Shown: positions 25,201-37,397 of the stretch, in pieces
Layout: every line of letters starts with the position of its first letter
Numbering within the stretch: position 1 is the stretch's first letter
NCBI RefSeq assembly: GCF_963662255.1
Contig: NW_026912215.1
Coordinates: 434,001-498,000 of the forward strand
Length of the DNA stretch: 64,000 nt
Source of the DNA: Cinclus cinclus
Taxonomy: Eukaryota > Chordata > Aves > Passeriformes > Cinclidae
Reading direction: 5' to 3'
Notes under the pieces: generated by a model
The model's input: the letters and a program-made list of their open reading frames with translations, nothing else
What the model was told of the DNA's origin: nothing
The model's database searches: none
Translations under genes and position numbers: made by a program

Positions 25201-27744
25201 TCAACCCTCTAGACCATTGCTTTCTGCTTTTCTTGTCTCGTGAATGGAGACGGAAAGCTTCTCGGCTACAATCTCGCCTAGAACAACTGCGGCTACACAT
25301 TAAGCTCGCCCGCAACGCCCTGCTGAAACTTGCCTTCTGGCACCCCATTCGCGGGGCAGCCGTCTTTCTTCGGCCACCTGCCAAGTGGCCCCATATCGCC
25401 GCGCTCGTTGCACTCCGCTTGTCAGATTGGCTTCCCGTGGCGCTGATTTCAGCCTGGCCAAATACTCGCGCTGCGAAGAGCTGTCTCGCAGACAATCATG
25501 ATCCAGCATAGAAATTTGTCCTGCAATGTTCCCCCCTCTTTTCCCGCATTGTGCTGCTCTGATGAATGCCTTGAGCATGGAACGACTTAAGCCAGCAAGT
25601 ATTCCTCGCCGGCCACCTCTCGCTGTGCAAGAGGTATGCCGTGGACCCTTTGAACGCTGCCAAGCAAAAAGCAGAGCAGTGACCATAAAAGCGAGGAGAG
25701 AGCATGCACGAAGCACACTAGTTCTGTCTAGTGCTTCCCGTGCAGAGAGGCGGCAAAGCTGAATGCCGTGCCAGAGCTTCACTTCTCGCTGGAGCACAGG
25801 AAGGCAAGAATGAAGAGGCAGAACACAGCCTTGGTTTCAGCAGCCTCCGGGACTGCAAAAGTTCAGCAATAGCTCTGTCAAAGCAGAACTCGGCTGAGAA
25901 TGCTCTCGCAGCTTGGGAAAGTTAGGCGCAGCTGTTGACCAGCTCTGCCCGTGGCCACAGGCTTCTTCTTCCACCTTCGCTGTGGCAGAGCTTTTGCGGA
26001 GCAGAGACGGCATTCTTCAAGGGCGTGTTCTCCAAGGTGCTGTGAAACAGAGCCTAGCACGCTGTCTCGCTGATACTGGCTTTCGGCAAGCAGGCGTGCC
26101 AGACCGCCTACATTCTGCACTCTGGCAGCCTAGTTGCCAGCTTTCGGCAGCTGCTGTCCTAGCAAGGCAGCTCAGGGAGTCAAAGCCAGTGCCGGGCGGC
26201 ACCTTTCTGCTTTGCCCGCCTACGCGGCGCCACGCTCCCTCGGATACTGTGTCCTTTCCCTCTGCACTGCGTCTGCCGAGGTGCTCTGTGCCTCTCGGAG
26301 CAGAAGGGCAAAGGACAATGTTTTCCACAGCAGGGTAGAAATGGCATTGCTAGCAGGAAAGCTAGATGCCTTGGAACTGTCCCCTTAGCCCTTGCCACTC
26401 ACTTCAGGCTCGTACGCTGAGCAGAACAGCCTGCTGTTCTGAAGCTTCGCTGGCTGGCGTTCGTGCCCAGACGCGATTTCCTTCCCAAGGAGGCGAAGCG
26501 CCGTCTACTTCTCGCACCGAGCACGCTGCTCCTGGCTTTCGCTTCTGCCGCAACGAGCTCGCTACGAGCACTTTTCTTCTCAACCCTCTAGACCATTGCT
26601 TTCTGCTTTTCTTGTCTCGTGAATGGAGACGGAAAGCTTCTCGGCTACAATCTCGCCTAGAACAACTGCGGCTACACATTAAGCTCGCCCGCAACGCCCT
26701 GCTGAAACTTGCCTTCTGGCACCACATTCGCGGGGCAGCCGTCTTTCTTCGGCCACCTGCCAAGTGGCCCCATATCGCCGCGCTCGTTGCACTCCGCTTG
26801 TCAGATTGGCTTCCCGTGGCGCTGATTTCAGCCTGGCCAAATACTCGCGCTGCGAAGAGCTGTCTCGCAGACAATCATGATCCAGCATAGAAATTTGTCC
26901 TGCAATGTTCCCCCCTCTTTTCCCGCATTGTGCTGCTCTGATGAATGCCTTGAGCATGGAACGACTTAAGCCAGCAAGTATTCCTCGCCGGCCACCTCTC
27001 GCTGTGCAAGAGGTATGCCGTGGACCCTTGGAACGCTGCCAAGCAAAAAGCAGAGCAGTGACCATAAAAGCGAGGAGAGAGCATGCACGAAGCACACTAG
27101 TTCTGTCTAGTGCTTTCCGTGCAGAGAGGCGGCAAAGCTGAATGCCGTGCCAGAGCTTCACTTCTCGCTGGAGCACAGGAAGGCAAGAATGAAGAGGCAG
27201 AACACAGCCTTGGTTTCAGCAGCCTCCGGGACTGCAAAAGTTCAGCAATAGCTCTGTCAAAGCAGAACTCGGCTGAGAATGCTCTCGCAGCTTGGGAAAG
27301 TTAGGCGCAGCTGTTGACCAGCTCTGCCCGTGGCCACAGGCTGCTTCTTCCACCTTCACTGTGGCAGAGCTTTTGCGGAGCAGAGACGGCATTCTTCAAG
27401 TGCGTGTTCTCCAGGGTGCTGTGAAACAGAGCCTAGCACGCTGTCTCGCTGATCCTGGCTTTCGGCAAGCAGGCGTGCCAGACCGCCTACATTCTGCACT
27501 CTGGCAGCCTAGTTGCCAGCTTTCGGCAGCTGCTGTCCTAGCAAGGCAGCTCAGGGAGTCAAAGCCAGTGCCGGGCGGCACCTTTCTGCTTTGCCCGCCT
27601 AAGCGGCGCCACGCTCCCTCGGATACTGTGTCCTTTCCCTCTGCACTGCGTCTGCCGAGGTGCTCTGTGCCTCTCGGAGCAGAAGGGCAAAGGACATTGT
27701 TTTCCACAGCAGGGTAGAAATGGCATTGCTAGCAGGAAAGCTAG
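22229..27744 (+). repeat. 2-unit repeat, two copies (units 17-18 and 19-20)
   Basis: Units 17 and 19 share C at 491, T at 829, C at 915, T at 1142 and G at 1157. Units 18 and 20 share T at 337, A at 523, T at 915, T at 1200, C at 1253, A at 1401 and T at 1496. Across the 2,758-bp offset I find only two differences: 23250 (G) versus 26008 (C), and 24622 (A) versus 27380 (G). The alternation shows that a dimer was copied, with slight divergence since. Confidence 0.87.
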
Positions 27745-30502
27745 ATGCCTTGGAACTGTCCCCTTAGCCCTTGCCACTCACTTCAGGCTCGTACGCTGAG
27801 CAGAACAGCCTGCTGTTCTGAAGCTTCGCTGGCTGGCGTTCGTGCCCAGACGCGATTTCCTTCCCAAGGAGGCGAAGCGCCGTCTACTTCTCGCACCGAG
27901 CACGCTGCTCCTGGCTGTCGCTTCTGCCGCAACGAGCTCGCTACGAGCACTTTTCTTCTCAACCCTCTAGACCATTGCTTTCTGCTTTTCTTGTCTCGTG
28001 AATGGAGACGGAAAGCTTCTCGGCTACAATCTCGCCTAGAACAACTGCGGCTACACATTAAGCTCGCCCGCAACGCCCTGCTGAAACTTGCCTTCTGGCA
28101 CCCCATTCGCGGGGCAGCCGTCTTTCTTCGGCCACCTGCCAAGTGGCCCCATATCGCCGCGCTCGTTGCACTCCGCTTGTCAGATTGGCTTCCCGTGGCG
28201 CTGATTTCAGCCTGGCCAAATACTCGCGCTGCGAAGAGCTGTCTCGCAGACAATCATGATCCAGCATAGAAATTTGTCCTGCAATGTTCCCCCCTCTTTT
28301 CCCGCATTGTGCTGCTCTGATGAATGCCTTGAGCATGGAACGACTTAAGCCAGCAAGTATTCCTCGCCGGCCACCTCTCGCTGTGCAAGAGGTATGCCGT
28401 GGACCCTTGGAACGCTGCCAAGCAAAAAGCAGAGCAGTGACCATAAAAGCGAGGAGAGAGCATGCACGAAGCACACTAGTTCTGTCTAGTGCTTTCCGTG
28501 CAGAGAGGCGGCAAAGCTGAATGCCGTGCCAGAGCTTCACTTCTCGCTGGAGCACAGGAAGGCAAGAATGAAGAGGCAGAACACAGCCTTGGTTTCAGCA
28601 GCCTCCGGGACTGCAAAAGTTCAGCAATAGCTCTGTCAAAGCAGAACTCGGCTGAGAATGCTCTCGCAGCTTGGGAAAGTTAGGCGCAGCTGTTGACCAG
28701 CTCTGCCCGTGGCCACAGGCTGCTTCTTCCACCTTCACTGTGGCAGAGCTTTTGCGGAGCAGAGACGGCATTCTTCAAGTGCGTGTTCTCCAGGGTGCTG
28801 TGAAACAGAGCCTAGCACGCTGTCTCGCTGATACTGGCTTTCGGCAAGCAGGCGTGCCAGACCGCCGACATTCTGCACTCTGGCAGCCTAGTTGCCAGCT
28901 TTCGGCAGCTGCTGTCCTAGCAAGGCAGCTCAGGGAGTCAAAGCCAGTGCCGGGCGGCACCTTTCTGCTTTGCCCGCCTAAGCGGCGCCACGCTCCCTCG
29001 GATACTGTGTCCTTTCCCTCTGCACTGCGTCTGCCGAGGTGCTCTGTGCCTCTCGGAGCAGAAGGGCAAAGGACAATGTTTTCCACAGCAGGGTAGAAAC
29101 GGCATTGCTAGCAGGAAAGCTAGATGCCTTGGAACTGTCCCCTTAGCCCTTGCCACTCACTTCAGGCTCGTACGCTGAGCAGAACAGCCTGCTGTTCTGA
29201 AGCTTCGCTGGCTGGCGTTCGTGCCCAGACGCGATTTCCTTCCCAAGGAGGCGAAGCGCCGTCTACTTCTCGCAGCGATCACGCTGCTCCTGGCTGTCGC
29301 TTCTGCCGCAACGAGCTCGCTACGAGCACTTTTCTTCTCAACCCTCTAGACCATTGCTTTCTGCTTTTCTTGTCTCGTGAATGGAGACGGAAAGCTTCTC
29401 GGCTACAATCTCGCCTAGAACAAGTGCGGCTACACATTAAGCTCGCCCGGAACGCCCTGCTGAAACTTGCCTTCTGGCACCCCATTCGCGGGGCAGCCGT
29501 CTTTCTTCGGCCACCTGCCAAGTGGCCCCATATCGCCGCGCTCGTTGCACTCCGCTTGTCAGATTGGCTTCCCGTGGCGCTGATTTCAGCCTGGCCAAAT
29601 ACTCGCGCTGCGAAGAGCTGTCTCGCAGACAATCATGATCCAGCATAGAAATTTGTCCTGCAATGTTCCCCCCTCTTTTCCCGCATTGTGCTGCTCTGAT
29701 GAATGCCTTGAGCATGGAACGACTTAAGCCAGCAAGTATTCCTCGCCGGCCACCTCTCGCTGTGCAAGAGGTATGCTGTGGACCCTTGGAACGCTGCCAA
29801 GCAAAAAGCAGAGCAGTGACCATAAAAGCGAGGAGAGAGCATGCACGAAGCACACTAGTTCTGTCTAGTGCTTCCCGTGCAGAGAGGCGGCAAAGCTGAA
29901 TGCCGTGCCAGAGCTTCACTTCTCGCTGGAGCACAGGAAGGCAAGAATGAAGAGGCAGAACACAGCCTTGGTTTCAGCAGCCTCCGGGACTGCAAAAGTT
30001 CAGCAATAGCTCTGTCAAAGCAGAACTCGGCTGAGAATGCTCTCGCAGCTTGGGAAAGTTAGGCGCAGCTGTTGACCAGCTCTGCCCGTGGCCACAGGCT
30101 GCTTCTTCCACCTTCACTGTGGCAGAGCTTTTGCGGAGCAGAGACGGCATTCTTCAAGTGCGTGTTCTCCAGGGTGCTGTGAAACAGAGCCTAGCACGCT
30201 GTCTCGCTGATACTGGCTTTCGGCAAGCAGGCGTGCCAGACCGCCTACATTCTGCACTCTGGCAGCCTAGTTGCCAGCTTTCGGCAGCTGCTGTCCTAGC
30301 AAGGAAGCTCAGGGAGTCAAAGCCAGTGCCGGGCGGCACCTTTCTGCTTTGCCCGCCTAAGCGGCGCCACGCTCCCTCGGATACTGTGTCCTTTCCCTCT
30401 GCACTGCGTCTGCCGAGGTGCTCTGTGCCTCTCGGAGCAGAAGGGCAAAGGACAATGTTTTCCACAGCAGGGTAGAAACGGCATTGCTAGCAGGAAAGCT
30501 AG
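27745..30502 (+). repeat. Units 21 and 22 (individual variants)
   Basis: Unit 21 has C at 491, T at 915, T at 1200, G at 1287, A at 1401 and C at 1520 (position 29100). Unit 22 has G at 316, T at 320, G at 465 and a private change in the stretch near 29777 (TGCTGTGG instead of TGCCGTGG, a CpG transition). Its right part, from 29868, belongs to the 2-unit repeat that follows. It ends with C at 1520. Confidence 0.85.
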
Positions 30503-33500
30503 ATGCCTTGGAACTGTCCCCTTAGCCCTTGCCACTCACTTCAGGCTCGTACGCTGAGCAGAACAGCCTGCTGTTCTGAAGCTTCGCTGGCTGGCGTTCG
30601 TGCCCAGACGCGATTTCCTTCCCAAGGAGGCGAAGCGCCGTCTACTTCTCGCAGCGAGCACGCTGCTCCTGGCTTTCGCTTCTGCCGCAACGAACTCGCT
30701 ACGAGCACTTTTCTTCTCAACCCTCTAGACCATTGCTTTCTGCTTTTCTTGTCTCGTGAATGGAGACGGAAAGCTTCTCGGCTACAATCTCGCCTAGAAC
30801 AACTGCGGCTACACATTAAGCTCGCCCGGAACGCCCTGCTGAAACTTGCCTTCTGGCACCACATTCGCGGGGCAGCCGTCTTTCTTCGGCCACCTGCCAA
30901 GTGGCCCCATATCGCCGCGCTCGTTGCACTCCGCTTGTCAGATTGGCTTCCCGTGGCGCTGATTTTAGTCTGGCCAAATACTAGCGCTGCGGAGAGCTGT
31001 CTCGCAGACAATCATGTTCCAGCATAGAAAATTGTCCTGCAATGTTCCCCCCTCTTTTCCCGCATTGTGCTGCTCTGATGAATGCCTTGAGCATGGAACG
31101 ACTTAAGCCAGCAAGTATTCCTCGCCGGCCACCTCTCGCTGTGCGAGAGGTATGCCGTGGACCCTTTGAACGCTGCCAAGCAAAAAGCAGAGCAGTGACC
31201 ATAAAAGCGAGGAGAGAGCATGCACGAAGCACACTAGTTCTGTCTAGTGCTTTCCGTGCAGAGAGGCGGCAAAGCTGAATGCCGTGCCAGAGCTTCACTT
31301 CTCGCTGGAGCACAGGAAGGCAAGAATGAAGAGGCAGAACACAGCCTTGGTTTCAGCAGCCTCCGGGACTGCAAAAGTTCAGCAATAGCTCTGTCAAAGC
31401 AGAACTCGGCTGAGAATGCTCTCGCAGCTTGGGAAAGTTAGGCGCAGCTGTTGACCAGCTCTGCCCGTGGCCACAGGCTGCTTCTTCCACCTTCACTGTG
31501 GCAGAGCTTTTGCGGAGCAGAGACGGCATTCTTCAAGGGCGTGTTCTCCAGGGTGCTGTGAAACAGAGCCTAGCACGCTGTCTCGCTGATACTGGCTTTC
31601 GGCAAGCAGGCGTGCCAGACCGCCTACATTCTGCACTCTGGCAGCCTAGTTGCCAGCTTTCGGCAGCTGCTGTCCTAGCAAGGAAGCTCAGGGAGTCAAA
31701 GCCAGTGCCGGGCGGCACCTTTCTGCTTTGCCCGCCTAAGCGGCGCCACGCTCCCTCGGATACTGTGTCCTTTCCCTCTGCACTGCGTCTGCCGAGGTGC
31801 TCTGTGCCTCTCGGAGCAGAAGGGCAAAGGACAATGTTTTCCGCAGCAGGGTAGAAATGGCATTGCTAGCAGGAAAGCTAGATGCCTTGGAACTGTCCCC
31901 TTAGCCCTTGCCACTCACTTCAGGCTCGTACGCTGAGCAGAACAGCCTGCTGTTCTGAAGCTTCGCTGGCTGGCGTTCGTGCCCAGACGCGATTTCCTTC
32001 CCAAGGAGGCGAAGCGCCGTCTACTTCTCGCACCGAGCACGCTGCTCCTGGCTGTCGCTTCTGCCGCAACGAGCTCGCTACGAGCACTTTTCTTCTCAAC
32101 CCTCTAGACCATTGCTTTCTGCTTTTCTTGTCTCGTGAATGGAGACGGAAAGCTTCTCGGCTACAATCTCGCCTAGAACAACTGCGGCTACACATTAAGC
32201 TCGCCCGGAACGCCCTGCTGAAACTTGCCTTCTGGCACCCCATTCGCGGGGCAGCCGTCTTTCTTCGGCCACCTGCCAAGTGGCCCCATATCGCCGCGCT
32301 CGTTGCACTCCGCTTGTCAGATTGGCTTCCCGTGGCGCTGATTTCAGCCTGGCCAAATACTCGCGCTGCGAAGAGCTGTCTCGCAGACAATCATGATCCA
32401 GCATAGAAATTTGTCCTGCAATGTTCCCCCCTCTTTTCCCGCATTGTGCTGCTCTGATGAATGCCTTGAGCATGGAACGACTTAAGCCAGCAAGTATTCC
32501 TCGCCGGCCACCTCTCGCTGTGCGAGAGGTATGCCGTGGACCCTTGGAACGCTGCCAAGCAAAAAGCAGAGCAGTGACCATAAAAGCGAGGAGAGAGCAT
32601 GCACGAAGCACACTAGTTCTGTCTCGTGCTTCCCGTGCAGAGAGGCGGCAAAGCTGAATGCCGTGCCAGAGCTTCACTTCTCGCTGGAGCACAGGAAGGC
32701 AAGAATGAAGAGGCAGAACACAGCCTTGGTTTCAGCAGCCTCCGGGACTGCAAAAGTTCAGCAATAGCTCTGTCAAAGCAGAACTCGGCTGAGAATGCTC
32801 TCGCAGCTTGGGAAAGTTAGGCGCAGCTGTTGACCAGCTCTGCCCGTGGCCACAGGCTGCTTCTTCCACCTTCACTGTGGCAGAGCTTTTGCGGAGCAGA
32901 GACGGCATTCTTCAAGTGCGTGTTCTCCAGGGTGCTGTGAAACAGAGCCTAGCACGCTGTCTCGCTGATACTGGCTTTCGGCAAGCAGGCGTGCCAGACC
33001 GCCTACATTCTGCACTCTGGCAGCCTAGTTGCCAGCTTTCGGCAGCTGCTGTCCTAGCAAGGAAGCTCAGGGAGTCAAAGCCAGTGCCGGGCGGCACCTT
33101 TCTGCTTTGCCCGCCTAAGCGGCGCCACGCTCCCTCGGATACTGTGTCCTTTCCCTCTGCACTGCGTCTGCCGAGGTGCTCTGTGCCTCTCGGAGCAGAA
33201 GGGCAAAGGACAATGTTTTCCACAGCAGGGTAGAAACGGCATTGCTAGCAGGAAAGCTAGATGCCTTGGAACTGTCCCCTTAGCCCTTGCCACTCACTTC
33301 AGGCTCGTACGCTGAGCAGAACAGCCTGCTGTTCTGAAGCTTCGCTGGCTGGCGTTCGTGCCCAGACGCGATTTCCTTCCCAAGGAGGCGAAGCGCCGTC
33401 TACTTCTCGCAGCGAGCACGCTGCTCCTGGCTTTCGCTTCTGCCGCAACGAACTCGCTACGAGCACTTTTCTTCTCAACCCTCTAGACCATTGCTTTCTG

Positions 33501-35674
33501 CTTTTCTTGTCTCGTGAATGGAGACGGAAAGCTTCTCGGCTACAATCTCGCCTAGAACAACTGCGGCTACACATTAAGCTCGCCCGGAACGCCCTGCTGA
33601 AACTTGCCTTCTGGCACCACATTCGCGGGGCAGCCGTCTTTCTTCGGCCACCTGCCAAGTGGCCCCATATCGCCGCGCTCGTTGCACTCCGCTTGTCAGA
33701 TTGGCTTCCCGTGGCGCTGATTTTAGTCTGGCCAAATACTAGCGCTGCGGAGAGCTGTCTCGCAGACAATCATGTTCCAGCATAGAAAATTGTCCTGCAA
33801 TGTTCCCCCCTCTTTTCCCGCATTGTGCTGCTCTGATGAATGCCTTGAGCATGGAACGACTTAAGCCAGCAAGTATTCCTCGCCGGCCACCTCTCGCTGT
33901 GCGAGAGGTATGCCGTGGACCCTTTGAACGCTGCCAAGCAAAAAGCAGAGCAGTGACCATAAAAGCGAGGAGAGAGCATGCACGAAGCACACTAGTTCTG
34001 TCTAGTGCTTTCCGTGCAGAGAGGCGGCAAAGCTGAATGCCGTGCCAGAGCTTCACTTCTCGCTGGAGCACAGGAAGGCAAGAATGAAGAGGCAGAACAC
34101 AGCCTTGGTTTCAGCAGCCTCCGGGACTGCAAAAGTTCAGCAATAGCTCTGTCAAAGCAGAACTCGGCTGAGAATGCTCTCGCAGCTTGGGAAAGTTAGG
34201 CGCAGCTGTTGACCAGCTCTGCCCGTGGCCACAGGCTGCTTCTTCCACCTTCACTGTGGCAGAGCTTTTGCGGAGCAGAGACGGCATTCTTCAAGGGCGT
34301 GTTCTCCAGGGTGCTGTGAAACAGAGCCTAGCACGCTGTCTCGCTGATACTGGCTTTCGGCAAGCAGGCGTGCCAGACCGCCTACATTCTGCACTCTGGC
34401 AGCCTAGTTGCCAGCTTTCGGCAGCTGCTGTCCTAGCAAGGAAGCTCAGGGAGTCAAAGCCAGTGCCGGGCGGCACCTTTCTGCTTTGCCCGCCTAAGCG
34501 GCGCCACGCTCCCTCGGATACTGTGTCCTTTCCCTCTGCACTGCGTCTGCCGAGGTGCTCTGTGCCTCTCGGAGCAGAAGGGCAAAGGACAATGTTTTCC
34601 GCAGCAGGGTAGAAATGGCATTGCTAGCAGGAAAGCTAGATGCCTTGGAACTGTCCCCTTAGCCCTTGCCACTCACTTCAGGCTCGTACGCTGAGCAGAA
34701 CAGCCTGCTGTTCTGAAGCTTCGCTGGCTGGCGTTCGTGCCCAGACGCGATTTCCTTCCCAAGGAGGCGAAGCGCCGTCTACTTCTCGCACCGAGCACGC
34801 TGCTCCTGGCTGTCGCTTCTGCCGCAACGAGCTCGCTACGAGCACTTTTCTTCTCAACCCTCTAGACCATTGCTTTCTGCTTTTCTTGTCTCGTGAATGG
34901 AGACGGAAAGCTTCTCGGCTACAATCTCGCCTAGAACAACTGCGGCTACACATTAAGCTCGCCCGGAACGCCCTGCTGAAACTTGCCTTCTGGCACCCCA
35001 TTCGCGGGGCAGCCGTCTTTCTTCGGCCACCTGCCAAGTGGCCCCATATCGCCGCGCTCGTTGCACTCCGCTTGTCAGATTGGCTTCCCGTGGCGCTGAT
35101 TTCAGCCTGGCCAAATACTCGCGCTGCGAAGAGCTGTCTCGCAGACAATCATGATCCAGCATAGAAATTTGTCCTGCAATGTTCCCCCCTCTTTTCCCGC
35201 ATTGTGCTGCTCTGATGAATGCCTTGAGCATGGAACGACTTAAGCCAGCAAGTATTCCTCGCCGGCCACCTCTCGCTGTGCGAGAGGTATGCCGTGGACC
35301 CTTGGAACGCTGCCAAGCAAAAAGCAGAGCAGTGACCATAAAAGCGAGGAGAGAGCATGCACGAAGCACACTAGTTCTGTCTCGTGCTTCCCGTGCAGAG
35401 AGGCGGCAAAGCTGAATGCCGTGCCAGAGCTTCACTTCTCGCTGGAGCACAGGAAGGCAAGAATGAAGAGGCAGAACACAGCCTTGGTTTCAGCAGCCTC
35501 CGGGACTGCAAAAGTTCAGCAATAGCTCTGTCAAAGCAGAACTCGGCTGAGAATGCTCTCGCAGCTTGGGAAAGTTAGGCGCAGCTGTTGACCAGCTCTG
35601 CCCGTGGCCACAGGCTGCTTCTTCCACCTTCACTGTGGCAGAGCTTTTGCGGAGCAGAGACGGCATTCTTCAAG
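29868..35674 (+). repeat. 2-unit higher-order repeat (2,758 bp), 2.1 copies
   Basis: Positions 29868-32916 match 32626-35674 at all sites examined. The dimer joins unit types 23/25 and 24/26. Units 23 and 25 are the most divergent in the window. Units 24 and 26 share C at 908 and an A-to-C or G-class change giving arginine codons in the overlapping frames. The limits are 29867 (A) versus 32625 (C) on the left and 32917 (T) versus 35675 (G) on the right. Unit 26 then shows private changes near 35785 and 35810. Confidence 0.86.
30503..31881 (+). repeat. Divergent unit 23
   Basis: This unit differs from the common sequence at G316, T337, A523, A at 30694, and six sites within 66 bp: 30966 T, 30969 T, 30983 A, 30992 G, 31017 T and 31031 A. 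It further has G at 807, T at 829, T at 915, A at 1346, A at 1401 and G at 1505. Unit 25 is the same, and unit 27 is a close relative. The length is still exactly 1,379 bp. Confidence 0.88.
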
Positions 35675-36018
35675 GGCGTGTTCTCCAGGGTGCTGTGAAA
35701 CAGAGCCTAGCACGCTGTCTCGCTGATACTGGCTTTCGGCAAGCAGGCGTGCCAGACCGCCGACATTCTGCACTCTGGCAGCCTCGTTGCCAGCTTTCGG
35801 CAGCTGCTGCCCTAGCAAGGAAGCTCAGGGAGTCAAAGCCAGTGCCGGGCGGCACCTTTCTGCTTTGCCCGCCTAAGCGGCGCCACGCTCCCTCGGATAC
35901 TGTGTCCTTTCCCTCTGCACTGCGTCTGCCGAGGTGCTCTGTGCCTCTCGGAGCAGAAGGGCAAAGGACAATGTTTTCCACAGCAGGGTAGAAATGGCAT
36001 TGCTAGCAGGAAAGCTAG

Positions 36019-37397
36019 ATGCCTTGGAACTGTCCCCTTAGCCCTTGCCACTCACTTCAGGCTCGTACGCTGAGCAGAACAGCCTGCTGTTCTGAAGCTT
36101 CGCTGGCTGGCGTTCGTGCCCAGACGCGATTTCCTTCCCAAGGAGGCGAAGCGCCGTCTACTTCTCGCAGCGAGCACGCTGCTCCTGGCTTTCGCTTCTG
36201 CCGCAACGAACTCGCTACGAGCACTTTTCTTCTCAACCCTCTAGACCATTGCTTTCTGCTTTTCTTGTCTCGTGAATGGAGACGGAAAGCTTCTCGGCTA
36301 CAATCTCGCCTAGAACAACTGCGGCTACACATTAAGCTCGCCCGGAACGCCCTGCTGAAACTTGCCTTCTGGCACCACATTCGCGGGGCAGCCGTCTTTC
36401 TTCGGCCACCTGCCAAGTGGCCCCATATCGCCGCGCTCGTTGCACTCCGCTTGTCAGATTGGCTTCCCGTGGCGCTGATTTTAGTCTGGCCAAATACTAG
36501 CGCTGCGTAGAGCTGTCTCGCAGACAATCATGTTCCAGCATAGAAAATTGTCCTGCAATGTTCCCCCCTCTTTTCCCGCATTGTGCTGCTCTGATGAATG
36601 CCTTGAGCATGGAACGACTTAAGCCAGCAAGTATTCCTCGCCGGCCACCTCTCGCTGTGCAAGAGGTATGCCGTGGACCCTTTGAACGCTGCCAAGCAAA
36701 AAGCAGAGCAGTGACCATAAAAGCGAGGAGAGAGCATGCACGAAGCACACTAGTTCTGTCTAGTGCTTTCCGTGCAGAGAGGCGGCAAAGCTGAATGCCG
36801 TGCCAGAGCTTCACTTCTCGCTGGAGCACAGGAAGGCAAGAATGAAGAGGCAGAACACAGCCTTGGTTTCAGCAGCCTCCGGGACTGCAAAAGTTCAGCA
36901 ATAGCTCTGTCAAAGCAGAACTCGGCTGAGAATGCTCTCGCAGCTTGGGAAAGTTAGGCGCAGCTGTTGACCAGCTCTGCCCGTGGCCACAGGCTGCTTC
37001 TTCCACCTTCACTGTGGCAGAGCTTTTGCGGAGCAGAGACGGCATTCTTCAAGGGCGTGTTCTCCAGGGTGCTGTGAAACAGAGCCTAGCACGCTGTCTC
37101 GCTGATACTGGCTTTCGGCAAGCAGGCGTGCCAGACCGCCTACATTCTGCACTCTGGCAGCCTAGTTGCCAGCTTTCGGCAGCTGCTGTCCTAGCAAGGA
37201 AGCTCAGGGAGTCAAAGCCAGTGCCGGGCGGCACCTTTCTGCTTTGCCCGCCTAAGCGGCGCCACGCTCCCTCGGATACTGTGTCCTTTCCCTCTGCACT
37301 GCGTCTGCCGAGGTGCTCTGTGCCTCTCGGAGCAGAAGGGCAAAGGACAATGTTTTCCGCAGCAGGGTAGAAATGGCATTGCTAGCAGGAAAGCTAG
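36019..37397 (+). repeat. Unit 27, derivative of units 23 and 25
   Basis: It carries the dense cluster of changes of units 23 and 25 and G at 1505, but differs at site 807 (A rather than G). At 36508 it has T where units 23 and 25 have G and all other units have A. That third allele creates an in-frame TAG in the + strand frame starting at 36019, shortening it from 174 to 163 codons, and this argues against that frame being under coding constraint. Confidence 0.87.
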
